The notes below the pieces were generated by a model that had not been told where the DNA came from, made no database searches, and saw only the letters and a list, made by a program, of their open reading frames with translations. A program made the translations under genes and the position numbers. Shown one piece after another: positions 47,808 through 59,024 of a DNA stretch of 64,000 nucleotides (its first letter is position 1; the number at the start of each line of letters is the position of its first letter). Origin of the DNA: Algihabitans sp965233705 (GTDB lineage: Bacteria; Pseudomonadota; Alphaproteobacteria; Kiloniellales; DSM-21159); contig CBDDTF010000003.1 of assembly GCA_965233705.1 (NCBI GenBank), positions 496,001 through 560,000 of the forward strand, given 5' to 3'.

Positions 47808-48830
47808 TTGGCGAAAACCATGAAGGCGGCCGTGGTCCACAGCTTCGGCCAGCCCCTGACCATCGAGGAGGTGCCGGTCCCCGAGATCGGCCCGCGCGAA
47901 ATCCTGGTGCGCATCGAGGCCAGCGGCGTCTGCCACACCGACCTGCACGCCGCCCACGGCGACTGGCCGGTCAAGCCGAAGCTGCCGCTGATCCCCGGCC
48001 ACGAGGGCTGCGGCACCGTGGCGGCAGTCGGCCGCGAGGTGACCAACGTGAAGGAGGGCGACCGGGTCGGCGTGCCCTGGCTGCACACGGCCTGCGGCGT
48101 CTGCGAGCACTGCGTCGGCGGCTGGGAGACGCTCTGCGAGTCCCAGGAGAACACCGGCTACAGCGTCGACGGCGGCTATGCCGAGTACGCCAAGGCCGAT
48201 CCGCGTTACGTCGGTCACCTGCCCGACAGGGTCGAGATGACGGAGATCGCGCCGGTGCTCTGCGCCGGGGTGACGGTCTACAAGGGGCTGAAGGAGACCG
48301 ACACCAAGCCGGGCGACTGGGTGGTGATCTCCGGCATCGGCGGGCTCGGCCACATGGCCGTGCAGTACGCCAAGGCGATGGGCCGCCACGTGGTCGCCGT
48401 CGACATCGCCGACGACAAGCTGGAGCTGGCCCGCCGACTGGGCGCGGACATGACCATCAACGCCGGCACTCAGGACCCGGTCGAGGAGGTGGCGCGCAGC
48501 ATTGGCGGTGCCCACGGCGTGCTGGTGACGGCGGTTTCGCGGCCCGCCTTCGCCCAGGCCCTGGGGATGGCGCGGCGCGGCGGCACGGTGGCGCTCAACG
48601 GCCTGCCGCCGGGCGACTTTCCGGTGCCGATCTTCGATGTGGTGCTGAAGCGCGTCACCCTGCGCGGCTCGATCGTCGGCACCCGCCTGGACCTGCAGGA
48701 GTGCCTGGCCTTCGCCGCCGAAGGCCAGATCAAGGCGCAGGTCAGCGTCGAGCCGCTGGAGAACATTAACGGCGTGTTCGACCGCCTGCAGCAGGGCAGC
48801 ATCGACGGGCGCATCGTCGTGACACCCTGA
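47808..48830 (+). CDS. adhP: zinc-dependent alcohol dehydrogenase, AdhP type
   Basis: Medium-chain, zinc-dependent, NAD-linked alcohol dehydrogenase of 340 residues. Catalytic-zinc residues lie in SGVCHTDLHAAHGDWP and GHEGCG; structural-zinc cysteines in CGVCEHCVGGWETLC. The coenzyme fold has VVISGIGGLGHMAVQYAKA. I prefer the TTG at 47808 (MAKTMKAAVV, the usual AdhP beginning, with AAGGGAG about 8 bp before it) over the GTG at 47799, which lies too close to that site. It oxidises primary alcohols or reduces aldehydes such as those from amine breakdown. Confidence 0.92.
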   Translation: MAKTMKAAVVHSFGQPLTIEEVPVPEIGPREILVRIEASGVCHTDLHAAHGDWPVKPKLPLIPGHEGCGTVAAVGREVTNVKEGDRVGVPWLHTACGVCEHCVGGWETLCESQENTGYSVDGGYAEYAKADPRYVGHLPDRVEMTEIAPVLCAGVTVYKGLKETDTKPGDWVVISGIGGLGHMAVQYAKAMGRHVVAVDIADDKLELARRLGADMTINAGTQDPVEEVARSIGGAHGVLVTAVSRPAFAQALGMARRGGTVALNGLPPGDFPVPIFDVVLKRVTLRGSIVGTRLDLQECLAFAAEGQIKAQVSVEPLENINGVFDRLQQGSIDGRIVVTP

Positions 48831-48870
48831 TGATGCCCTGATGCCCTTGCAGCGGCGGCAGAAGGCAGAC

Positions 48871-48899
48871 GGGGCGCCGACCCTTGCGGCCGGCGCCCC
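48871..48899 (+). terminator. hairpin after adhP
   Basis: GGGGCGCCG (48871-48879) and CGGCGCCCC (48891-48899) form a perfect 9-bp stem with an 11-nt loop, 41 bp after the adhP stop, in the gap to the convergent glutamine synthetase-like gene. The downstream tract is only weakly T-rich. A second small hairpin (CAACC/GGTTG around an A-run, 48914-48935) lies beside it, so the two may act as a bidirectional terminator. Confidence 0.5.
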
Positions 48900-48979
48900 G
48901 TCACTTGTCCAGGCAACCCTGGTAAAAAAGGTTGGTTCTTTTCCTCAGGAATTTGATTTATCGATGTTTTTCGCTTTGG

Positions 48980-50323
48980 TCAGACGTTCAGCAACAGGTG
49001 CTCGCGTTCCCAGGAGGAGATGACCTCCTGGTAGGCGTCCAGTTCGGCGTTCTTCACCGTCGCGACCGCGGTGACGAAGGACTCGCCGAGCACCTCCTTC
49101 AGCGCCTTGGTCCGGGTGAAGCGATAGAGCGCGTCGTAGAGCGTGCGCGGCAGGGTGTGGGCCAGGCGGTAGGCGCTGCCCTCCTGCGGCTTGGTCGGCT
49201 TCAGCCGCCCGGCCATGCCCAGATAGCCGCAGGCCAGCGAGGCGGCGACGGCCAGGTAGGGGTTGGCGTCGGCGCCGGCCACGCGGTTCTCGACACGCCG
49301 CGCCTCCGGCTCCGAGTTGGGCACGCGGAAGCCGACCGTGCGGTTGTCGAAGCCCCAGTGGGTGTTGATCGGCGCGTCGGCGTGCGGGATCAGGCGGCGG
49401 TAGGAGTTCACGTTGGGCGCCAGCAACGGCATGGTCGCGGGCAGGTAGCGCTGCAGCCCGCCGATGTAGTTGAGGAACAGCTTGGAGGGGCCGCCGCGGG
49501 TGGTGCTGAACAGGTTGCGGCCGCTGCTGCCGTCGGTGAGCGACTGGTGGATGTGCATGGAGCTGCCCGGCTCGCCCTGCATCGGCTTGGCCATGAAGGT
49601 CGCGTAGACCTGATGGCGCAGGCCGGCCTCGCGCACGGTGCGCTTGAACAGGAAGGCCTGGTCGGCGGCCGAGAGCGCGTCGAGGTGGTTGAAGTTCATC
49701 TCCATCTGCGCCGCCCCGGCCTCGTGGGTCAGGGTGTCGATGTCGATGTTCTGCGCCTCGCAGAAGTCGTAGACCTCCTCGAACAGCGGATCGAACTCGT
49801 TGACCGCGTCGACGCCGTAGGCCTGGCGCGAGGTCTCGCGCCGGCGCGACCGGCCGATCGGCGGCTGCAGCGGGTAGTCGGGGTCGTCGTTGACGTCGAC
49901 CAGGTAGAACTCGAGCTCCGGCGCCACGATCGGCTGCCAGCGCTTCTCCTTGTAGAGCGCGAGCACCCGCTTGAGCACGTGGCGCGCCGCGAAGGCCACC
50001 GGCGTGCCGTCGAAGTAGTAGGGGTCGCAGATGATCTGGGCGGTCGGCTCCTCGTACCAGGGCACGACACGGATGGTCTCGGGGTCGGGCTCCAGGTAGA
50101 CGTCGGACATGGCATCGTCGATGACGTCCTCGGAGTTCTCCGGATAGCGGCCGTTGACCGTCTGCACGAAGATCGCCTCGGGAATGCGCAGGCCCCGGTT
50201 GATGCCGCGCACGAACTTGGCGGCCGGCAGGATCTTGCCGCGCGCGATGCCGGCCATATCCGGCACCAGGCATTCGACCTCTTCGATGCGATGTTCTTTG
50301 AGAAATTCCTCGATGTAGGACAT
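48980..50323 (-). CDS. puuA: glutamine synthetase family protein, gamma-glutamylputrescine synthetase-like
   Basis: A 447-residue glutamine-synthetase-fold ligase. Features are VPDMAGIARGKILPAAKFVRG, PELEFYLVDVNDDPDYPL, HEAGAAQMEMNFNHLDAL, FMAKPMQGEPGSSMHIHQSL and ANPYLAVAASLACG. These match the PuuA-type branch, which joins glutamate to putrescine, rather than GlnA, and the adenylylation loop of GlnA is absent. The neighbouring polyamine genes fit. The exact amine is not provable. It is convergent with adhP. Confidence 0.87.
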   Translation of the reverse strand: MSYIEEFLKEHRIEEVECLVPDMAGIARGKILPAAKFVRGINRGLRIPEAIFVQTVNGRYPENSEDVIDDAMSDVYLEPDPETIRVVPWYEEPTAQIICDPYYFDGTPVAFAARHVLKRVLALYKEKRWQPIVAPELEFYLVDVNDDPDYPLQPPIGRSRRRETSRQAYGVDAVNEFDPLFEEVYDFCEAQNIDIDTLTHEAGAAQMEMNFNHLDALSAADQAFLFKRTVREAGLRHQVYATFMAKPMQGEPGSSMHIHQSLTDGSSGRNLFSTTRGGPSKLFLNYIGGLQRYLPATMPLLAPNVNSYRRLIPHADAPINTHWGFDNRTVGFRVPNSEPEARRVENRVAGADANPYLAVAASLACGYLGMAGRLKPTKPQEGSAYRLAHTLPRTLYDALYRFTRTKALKEVLGESFVTAVATVKNAELDAYQEVISSWEREHLLLNV

Positions 50324-50410
50324 GGACTCAGCATCTCGCTCTGAAGGCTGGTGTGCTTCCAGCTACCACCGGGTCCGGTACAGCGTCCAGAGCGAGGCGC
50401 GCGGAGCGGG

Positions 50411-51061
50411 TCAGCCGGCGCCGCGCTGCTCGGCGGCCGGGTCCCGGCTGCCGGACCGGGGCTGACGCGTCTGGGAGGCGGCGTCGGGCCCGGTCGGCGG
50501 GGGGGTCGGCCGACCCTGCGGCAGGCCGGCCCGGCGCCAGGGCAGCAGGCGGCGCAGTCGGCTGAAGGCGCGCAGGGCGTCGGCCCCGAACCAGGCGATC
50601 AGCGCGGCCAGGCCCATGTAGCGCAGGCCGCGGGCGATCAGCACCGCGACCAGGAAGCCGGGCACGGAATAGCCGCTGACGCCGCTGGCCAGCACCGCCA
50701 CCTGGAAGGGGATCGGCGTCAGCCCGGCGAAGAGGATGGCCCAGAAGCCGTGGGTCTGCATGAAGGCCCGGAACTCGTCGAAGGCCTGCTGGCCGCCGAC
50801 CAGGGCGACCAGGTCCTGGCCCAGCAGGTCGTAGAGCCAGGCCGCGAGGAAGTAGGCGATCAGCGCGCCCAACACGCAGCCGGCCGTCGCCGTCAGGCCG
50901 GTGCGCCAGGCCCGCCGGCGGTCGACCAGCATCATCGGCGCCATCACCGCTTCCAGGACGAGCGGCAGGAACACGGTCTCCGCCACCGAGAGGAGGAAGA
51001 GGCCGGCCTGACCGTAGCGCGAGCGGGTCAGCCGCCGCGCGAAGAGCACCGTACGACGCAT
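50411..51061 (-). CDS. VTT-domain (YqaA/DedA-like) membrane protein
   Basis: A 216-residue inner-membrane protein with about five hydrophobic segments. FLLSVAETVFLPLVLEAVM, the central FWAILFAGLTPIPFQVAVLA and SGVSGYSVPGFLVAVLIARG match VTT/SNARE-associated domain proteins of the YqaA branch. E/R residues near FLP and the PxPFxV helix are typical. DedA-type proteins act in lipid flipping and membrane homeostasis; for YqaA relatives the role is unknown. The last 45 residues are a Pro/Arg/Gly-rich cytoplasmic tail. Confidence 0.88.
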   Translation of the reverse strand: MRRTVLFARRLTRSRYGQAGLFLLSVAETVFLPLVLEAVMAPMMLVDRRRAWRTGLTATAGCVLGALIAYFLAAWLYDLLGQDLVALVGGQQAFDEFRAFMQTHGFWAILFAGLTPIPFQVAVLASGVSGYSVPGFLVAVLIARGLRYMGLAALIAWFGADALRAFSRLRRLLPWRRAGLPQGRPTPPPTGPDAASQTRQPRSGSRDPAAEQRGAG

Positions 51062-51155
51062 AAAGGCAACCCTAGAAGCGGGAGATGACCGGAATATGGT
51101 GCTGCGGTGCGGCCGGCGGTAGGGGGCGCCGGCGCAGTCTCGCGACGCCCCGGCC

Positions 51156-51210
51156 GGCCCCGCTCCGCTCGCCGCAATCGCGCGCCCCCGAGGGCGGCGA
51201 GCGCGGGGCC
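51156..51210 (-). terminator. 17-bp interrupted hairpin after ald
   Basis: On the plus strand GGCCCCGC (51156-51163) plus GCTCGCCGC (51167-51175) pair with GCGGCGAGC (51194-51202) plus GCGGGGCC (51203-51210), with a 3-nt bulge (51164-51166). The structure starts 2 bp after the ald stop when read on the minus strand. There is no U-tract, so it is a strong but atypical terminator or mRNA-end structure. Confidence 0.5.
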
Positions 51211-51212
51211 GG

Positions 51213-52334
<1,122 letters not shown>

Positions 52335-52382
52335 GAAAGCCTCCAGATTGTCAAATCGTATTGTCTTCGGGTCTAAGGAGAA

Positions 52383-52412
52383 GGGGCGCTGCACCTGATG
52401 ATGCAGCGCCCC
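52383..52412 (-). terminator. terminator hairpin after the beta-alanine aminotransferase gene
   Basis: GGGGCGCTGCA (52383-52393) and TGCAGCGCCCC (52402-52412) form a perfect 11-bp stem with an 8-nt loop. Read on the minus strand it starts 22 bp after the aminotransferase stop and is followed by TTCTCCTT, a short pyrimidine tail. This is a good candidate for transcription termination before ald. Confidence 0.65.
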
Positions 52413-52434
52413 GGGAACAGGCAGCGTGGAAAGC

Positions 52435-53787
<1,353 letters not shown>

Positions 53788-54008
53788 GGCCGTTAACCTC
53801 CTCTGGTTCGCCCGTCTCGCCGCGTCTGGCGGCGTTTCGCTGCCGCTTCGGGATCGCGCCGCCGGGTGCGTGGCGGATGCTAGCACGCCGCTGCGGCGAT
53901 GAAAGGGGGCTGCCGGACGGCGCCGCGCAAAGCCGGGTTGCGTGGCGCTTTGGGCGCGCCGAGCCGGGGGCCGGGTTGCAGGGCGGTGCCCCCGTCGAGA
54001 GGGCCGGG

Positions 54009-54407
54009 TCAGAAGCGTGGCGCCGGCGGGTCGAGCAGCAGGCGCAGGGCGTTGGCCGCGTAGCCGGTCAGGAGCACCGCGACGACCCGGGCCAACACCA
54101 GGGAGAAGTGGGCGCTGCGTCCCATGTGCTCGAAGCTGACGGCGGTGACGCCGAATCCGACGACCAGCCCGAGGCCGAGCAGACAGGGCAGCAGCAGCCG
54201 GTGGCGCAGCAGCCACCAGCCGGCCAGGCCGCCCAGCAGCAGGGTGACCGGCTCCAGGATCTCGCCCAGGACCAGCGCGCTCCAGAAGCCGCGCTGGCCG
54301 GCCGCGCCGCTGTGGTCCCAGGCCAGGCCGGCCAGCGCGGCCGCCAGCATCAGCAGGTGCGGCCAGAAATGCCGGCTGACCCGGCCTTCCGAATCGATTC
54401 GGATCAT
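54009..54407 (-). CDS. small multi-pass membrane protein, hypothetical
   Basis: A 132-residue protein with about four hydrophobic helices (starting near LLMLAAALAGLAW, LVLGEILEPVTLLLGGLAGW, LLPCLLGLGLVVGFGVTAV and LVLARVVAVLLTGY). The N-terminal MIRIDSEGRVSRHFWPH is soluble. I recognise no family. It stands alone between the aminotransferase gene and the tRNA region, and its 5' side faces a 374-bp gap. Confidence 0.7.
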   Translation of the reverse strand: MIRIDSEGRVSRHFWPHLLMLAAALAGLAWDHSGAAGQRGFWSALVLGEILEPVTLLLGGLAGWWLLRHRLLLPCLLGLGLVVGFGVTAVSFEHMGRSAHFSLVLARVVAVLLTGYAANALRLLLDPPAPRF

Positions 54408-54520
54408 CTGCGTGGCTCGGCCTCACGGCTGGTCGCGGTCCGCCGCCGGCGGCGGCGGGTCTTGTCCGGCATGTCCCGTCCGGCGCGGCGTTGCGGCGAA
54501 GTTGCGGCGACACCGCCGCC

Positions 54521-54560
54521 TCAACGGGCGCGCCACCGCCTCAACGGGCGCGCCACCGCG
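54521..54560. repeat. tandem duplication of a 20-bp unit
   Basis: TCAACGGGCGCGCCACCGCC at 54521-54540 is repeated at 54541-54560 with one change in the last base. Each copy contains the palindrome GGCGCGCC. It is in the gap between the membrane protein and the tRNA genes. The 54408-54781 gap also holds the possible small RNA and the tRNA-tuf promoter described separately. Confidence 0.85.
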
Positions 54561-54601
54561 CGCGTCATCGGGACGGGGCGCGCGCCACGACGAGGTAAGT
54601 C

Positions 54602-54705
54602 TTGCGTCCCCGCGCCTTAATGCCTAGTTTTGCGCAGCCAGTCTCGCACTGGGCAAGACCCGCGAACGGCCAGACCGCAAGTCAGGGCCGGCAGCGGGCC
54701 TTTTT
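54602..54705 (+). ncRNA. candidate small RNA with its own promoter and terminator
   Basis: TTGCGT (54602-54607) and TAGTTT (54625-54630) are spaced 17 bp and would start transcription near 54637. From there CCAGT-CTCGC-ACTGG (54638-54652) forms a hairpin. Next CCCGC (54659-54663) plus CGGCC (54667-54671) pair with GGCCG (54686-54690) plus GCGGG (54694-54698) around a GAA/GCA internal loop, and TTTTT follows at 54701-54705. There is no plus-strand protein gene upstream for this terminator to serve. The predicted RNA is about 69 nt and matches no RNA family I know. The promoter match is weak; the terminator is the strong part. Confidence 0.4.
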
Positions 54706-54718
54706 GTCGTGATCGCCG

Positions 54719-54747
54719 TTGACACTCGACGCGAAATGTCCATAGTG
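54719..54747 (+). promoter_or_regulatory. probable promoter of the tRNA-tuf operon
   Basis: A perfect TTGACA (54719-54724) with ATAGTG (54742-54747) at 17 bp, or CATAGT at 16 bp. It lies about 35 bp before tRNA-Tyr and just after the intrinsic terminator of the candidate small RNA, so it is well placed to drive tRNA-Tyr, tRNA-Gly, tuf, tRNA-Trp and perhaps secE-nusG. Confidence 0.65.
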
Positions 54748-54781
54748 CGCGACTCCGTTGCGCTGGTAGAGGCGGAACGCT

Positions 54782-54866
54782 GGAGGGGTGCCCGAGTGGT
54801 TAAAGGGGACGGACTGTAAATCCGTTGGCTATGCCTACGTTGGTTCAAATCCAACCCCCTCCACCA
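54782..54866 (+). tRNA. tRNA-Tyr (anticodon GTA)
   Basis: An 85-nt class II tRNA with acceptor GGAGGGG/CCCCTCC, discriminator A and encoded CCA. The D-arm has GAGTGGTTAAAGGGG, the anticodon stem-loop contains CTGTAAA (anticodon GTA), and there is a long variable arm and GGTTCAAATCC in the T-arm. Confidence 0.97.
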
Positions 54867-54926
54867 GCCTCCCGCCCATCGGCCCTCGCGCGCCGAGCCG
54901 CATCGTGGAGAGGTGTCACGGAAGTT

Positions 54927-55000
<74 letters not shown>

Positions 55001-55167
55001 GCCCCGGGCCCGCAGGCCGCCGGCCGCGTCGCGGCGGCCGCCCGTGTCCGGGGCGCGGGGCTTGCGCAGTAGGGGGCGACCCGCCGAGAGAGCGTGGCGC
55101 GCGCAGAGGTGTTGAGGAGTGTCACTTCGCTGCCGCGGGCAGCGACGTCATAAGGGCCGGAGCAGAG

Positions 55168-56358
<1,191 letters not shown>

Positions 56359-56417
56359 TCAGGTCGAAGGCAAAGGGCGTCGTCCGGCGGCGAGCCGGAC
56401 GGCGAGCGGGCGGCGAT

Positions 56418-56493
56418 AGGAGTGTAGCTCAACTGGCAGAGCACCGGTCTCCAAAACCGGGGGCTGGGGGTTCGAGTCCCTCCACTCCTGCCA
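56418..56493 (+). tRNA. tRNA-Trp (anticodon CCA)
   Basis: A 76-nt tRNA with acceptor AGGAGTG/CACTCCT, discriminator G and encoded CCA. The anticodon loop TCTCCAAAA carries CCA in the stem ACCGG/CCGGG-type helix, and the T-arm has GGGTTCGAGTCCC. It sits between tuf and secE, its usual place. Confidence 0.96.
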
Positions 56494-56654
56494 CGCAGGC
56501 CGCGGCGCGCCCGAGGCGCGCCGGCACCGCGGTCGAAACGTCGCAGGCCATCTTCGGGCCGGGCTGCCCATATCGGGGCGGCCCGTCCGCGTGACAGGCG
56601 CCGGGCCGGCTTCCACGCCGGCCGGCGCGAGCAGAAGGCGAAGAACGGACAGTC

Positions 56655-56852
56655 ATGGCCAAAGTCAGCCCGGGCCAATTCATCCGCGAGGTGCGCCAGG
56701 AAGTCTCCAAGGTGACCTGGCCCACCCGCAAGGAGACGACGGTGACGACCATCATGGTCTTCATCTTCGTGTTCCTGGCCGCGCTCTTCTTCTTCGTCGT
56801 CGACCAGGCGCTCTCCTGGGTGGTGCGACTGGTCCTCGGGTTTGGAGGTTAG
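56655..56852 (+). CDS. secE: preprotein translocase subunit SecE
   Basis: A 65-residue single-helix form of the SecYEG subunit. SPGQFIREVRQEVSKVTWPT is the conserved amphipathic cytoplasmic helix, and VFIFVFLAALFFFVVDQALS begins the one membrane helix. The three-helix E. coli form is longer; the short form is normal for alphaproteobacteria. nusG follows after 7 bp, with its ribosome-binding site inside the secE end. Confidence 0.96.
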   Translation: MAKVSPGQFIREVRQEVSKVTWPTRKETTVTTIMVFIFVFLAALFFFVVDQALSWVVRLVLGFGG

Positions 56853-56859
56853 GCGCGCC

Positions 56860-57396
56860 ATGGCGCTGCGTTGGTACGTGATTCACGTCTACTCGGGCTT
56901 CGAGAAGAAGGTCGCCGAGGCGATCCGCGAGCAGGCCCGCTCGCTGGACCTCGAGGAGGAGATTCCCGACGTCCTGGTGCCGACCGAGGACGTGACGGAG
57001 ATCCGCCGCGGCCAGAAGGTCAGCACCGAGCGCAAGTTCTTTCCCGGCTACGTCCTGGTGCGCATGGAGCTGAACGACCAGACCTGGCACCTGGTGAAGA
57101 ACACGCCGAAGGTGACCGGCTTCCTGGGCGGCGGCACGCGCGGGCGCCCGGTGCCGGTGCCGGACCGCGAGGCCGAGCGGTTGATGTCGCAGATGCAGGA
57201 GGGAGTCGAGCGGCCGAAGCCGTCGGTGACCTTCGAGATCGGCGAGACGGTGCGCGTGTGCGACGGCCCCTTCACCTCCTTCAACGGGGTGGTCGAGGAG
57301 GTCGACGAGGAGCGCGCGCGCGTCAAGGTCGCGGTGTCCATCTTCGGGCGCTCCACGCCGGTGGAGCTGGAATACGGTCAGGTCGAGAAGTCCTGA
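56860..57396 (+). CDS. nusG: transcription termination/antitermination factor NusG
   Basis: Binds RNA polymerase and couples it to Rho or the ribosome. The 178-residue protein has the NGN domain (RWYVIHVYSGFEKKVAEAI, KFFPGYVLVRMELND, TPKVTGFLGG) and the C-terminal KOW domain (IGETVRVCDGPFTSFNGVVE). I chose the ATG at 56860 with GGAGG at 56844-56848; six codons upstream are open but inside the secE end. Confidence 0.97.
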   Translation: MALRWYVIHVYSGFEKKVAEAIREQARSLDLEEEIPDVLVPTEDVTEIRRGQKVSTERKFFPGYVLVRMELNDQTWHLVKNTPKVTGFLGGGTRGRPVPVPDREAERLMSQMQEGVERPKPSVTFEIGETVRVCDGPFTSFNGVVEEVDEERARVKVAVSIFGRSTPVELEYGQVEKS

Positions 57397-57509
57397 CCGG
57401 TCGCGGGACGGCGGCGCCTCGGGCGCTCCCCGGTCCCGGCAAGCGCAGGCGCGGGAGGCCAGCCATGGCCGTGCAACCGCGAAGCCCTGCAAGGAAAGGG
57501 TGAGGAGAA

Positions 57510-57938
57510 ATGGCGAAAAAGATCGCAGGCTACATCAAGCTGCAGATCCCGGCCGGGCAGGCGAATCCCTCGCCGCCGGTGGGCCCCGCGCTGGGGCAGC
57601 GCGGGCTCAACATCATGGAGTTCTGCAAGGCCTTCAACGCGGCCACCGACAATCTCGAGAAGGGCATGCCGGTTCCGGTGGTGATCACCGCCTATGCCGA
57701 CCGCTCCTTCAGCTTCGAGACCAAGACGCCGCCGGCCAGCTTCTTCCTGAAGAAGGCGGCGAGCGTGCAGAAGGGGTCGTCGACCCCCGGCAAGGGCTCG
57801 ATCGGTCAGGTGACCACTGCGCAGCTGCGCGAGATCGCCGAGACCAAGATGCAGGACCTGAACGCCTACGACGTCGAGGAGGCGGTGCGCATCATCGCCG
57901 GCTCCGCGCGCTCGATGGGCCTCGAGGTGGTGGAGTAA
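57510..57938 (+). CDS. rplK: 50S ribosomal protein L11
   Basis: L11 of the GTPase-associated centre. The 142-residue protein has the Pro-rich N-terminal QIPAGQANPSPPVGPALGQR, MEFCKAFNAAT and the C-terminal rRNA-binding part with ITTAQLREIAETKM-like sequence (VTTAQLREIAETKMQDLNAY) and the signature ending IIAGSARSMGLEV. GTGAGGAG precedes the ATG. rplA starts 5 bp later. Confidence 0.97.
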   Translation: MAKKIAGYIKLQIPAGQANPSPPVGPALGQRGLNIMEFCKAFNAATDNLEKGMPVPVVITAYADRSFSFETKTPPASFFLKKAASVQKGSSTPGKGSIGQVTTAQLREIAETKMQDLNAYDVEEAVRIIAGSARSMGLEVVE

Positions 57939-57943
57939 GCGCC

Positions 57944-58657
57944 ATGGCCCGGATTGCAAAGCGTATGGACAAGGCCCTCGAGGGGCTGGAGCGCAATCAG
58001 CTCTACGCGCTGGAAGAGGCGGTGAAGCTGGTCAGGGCGCGTGCCACGGCGAAGTTCGACGAGACGGTCGAGATCGCCATGAACCTGGGCGTCGACCCGC
58101 GCCATGCCGACCAGAACGTGCGCGGCGTGGTGACCCTGCCGAACGGCACCGGCAAGACGGTGCGCGTGGCGGTCTTCGCGCGCGGCGACAAGGCCGAGGA
58201 GGCCAAGGCGGCCGGCGCCGACGTGATCGGCGCCGAGGACCTGGCCGAGCAGGTGCAGAACGGCGACATGCCCTTCGAGCGGGTGATCGCGACCCCGGAC
58301 ATGATGCCGGTCGTCGGCAAGCTGGGCCGGGTGCTCGGCCCGCGCGGCCTGATGCCGAACCCCAAGTTGGGCACGGTCACCGCCGATGTCGCCGAGGCGG
58401 TCAAGGCGGCCAAGGGCGGCCAGGTCGAGTTCCGCGCCGAGCGGGCCGGCGTGGTGCACGCCGGGGTCGGCAAGGTCTCCTTCGACGAGGCCGCGCTGGT
58501 GGAGAACATCCGCGCCTTCGTCGAGGCGATCACCCGCGCCAAGCCGAGCGGCGCCAAGGGCACCTACATCAAGAAGGTGGCCCTGTCGTCGAGCATGGGG
58601 CCCGGCGTCAAGGTGGACGTGGGCAGCCTGTCGGCTGTCGCGGCGGCCGCCGAGTAA
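57944..58657 (+). CDS. rplA: 50S ribosomal protein L1
   Basis: The 237-residue L1 protein of the ribosomal L1 stalk, also the usual repressor of the rplKA mRNA. It has KFDETVEIAMNLGVDPRHAD, VRGVVTLPNGTGKTVRVAVF, the signature GKLGRVLGPRGLMPNPKLGT and SSMGPGVKVDVGSL near the end. The ATG at 57944 lies 5 bp after rplK, so the two are probably translated together. A strong hairpin follows the stop. Confidence 0.97.
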   Translation: MARIAKRMDKALEGLERNQLYALEEAVKLVRARATAKFDETVEIAMNLGVDPRHADQNVRGVVTLPNGTGKTVRVAVFARGDKAEEAKAAGADVIGAEDLAEQVQNGDMPFERVIATPDMMPVVGKLGRVLGPRGLMPNPKLGTVTADVAEAVKAAKGGQVEFRAERAGVVHAGVGKVSFDEAALVENIRAFVEAITRAKPSGAKGTYIKKVALSSSMGPGVKVDVGSLSAVAAAAE

Positions 58658-58665
58658 GAGATGGT

Positions 58666-58702
58666 CCACGGGCCCGGCCGGGCAGCGCCGGCCGGGTCGT
58701 GG
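58666..58702 (+). repeat. strong hairpin after rplA
   Basis: CCACG (58666-58670) and CCCGGCCGG (58673-58681) pair with CCGGCCGGG (58688-58696) and CGTGG (58698-58702) around a 6-nt loop. It begins 9 bp after the rplA stop and has no U-tract. It probably separates the rplKA part of the message from the rplJL part by pausing or processing. Confidence 0.6.
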
Positions 58703-58734
58703 AAAGCAGGAGGGCGGGCCCGTGGCGGTTGGCC

Positions 58735-58820
58735 CTCCGACCTGTCCGAGACTGCAGGTGTCCGGGGCCGGCCCGGACTTAAGAGTGTCCCCCGGGGGAC
58801 GGCGGCCTGCATAGACGGGG
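58735..58820 (+). promoter_or_regulatory. ribosomal protein L10 (rplJ) leader
   Basis: A structured leader of the type bound by the L10-L12 complex to repress rplJ-rplL translation. TGCAGG (58753-58758) pairs with CCTGCA (58806-58811), enclosing a GTCCGG/CCGGAC hairpin, the unpaired CTTAAG and a GTCCCCCGGGGGAC hairpin. Flanking CGAGACTGCAGG and CCTGCATAGACGG resemble L10 leaders of other alphaproteobacteria. It is about 205 bp before the rplJ start, in the 58658-59024 gap, which also holds the rplA-distal hairpin; the part from 58821 on is GC-rich leader with no other feature seen. Confidence 0.72.
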
Positions 58821-59024
58821 GTTGCGAGCTGGTCCAAGCCGGCCGTGGACGGCGGCGCTGCCGCGGTCCGGGCCCGAGCGGGGACGGCTTGAGCTTCCGG
58901 GACAGGCGAACCGGGCAACGCGCCCGGGGACCCGAGGGTCCCGCGTGCGATGCCCTTGTGCAGTCGGATCGGTGGGGCGTCCGCAAGGACGGCGGCCGAT
59001 CCGGAACCTAGGGAGCGGTAACTC

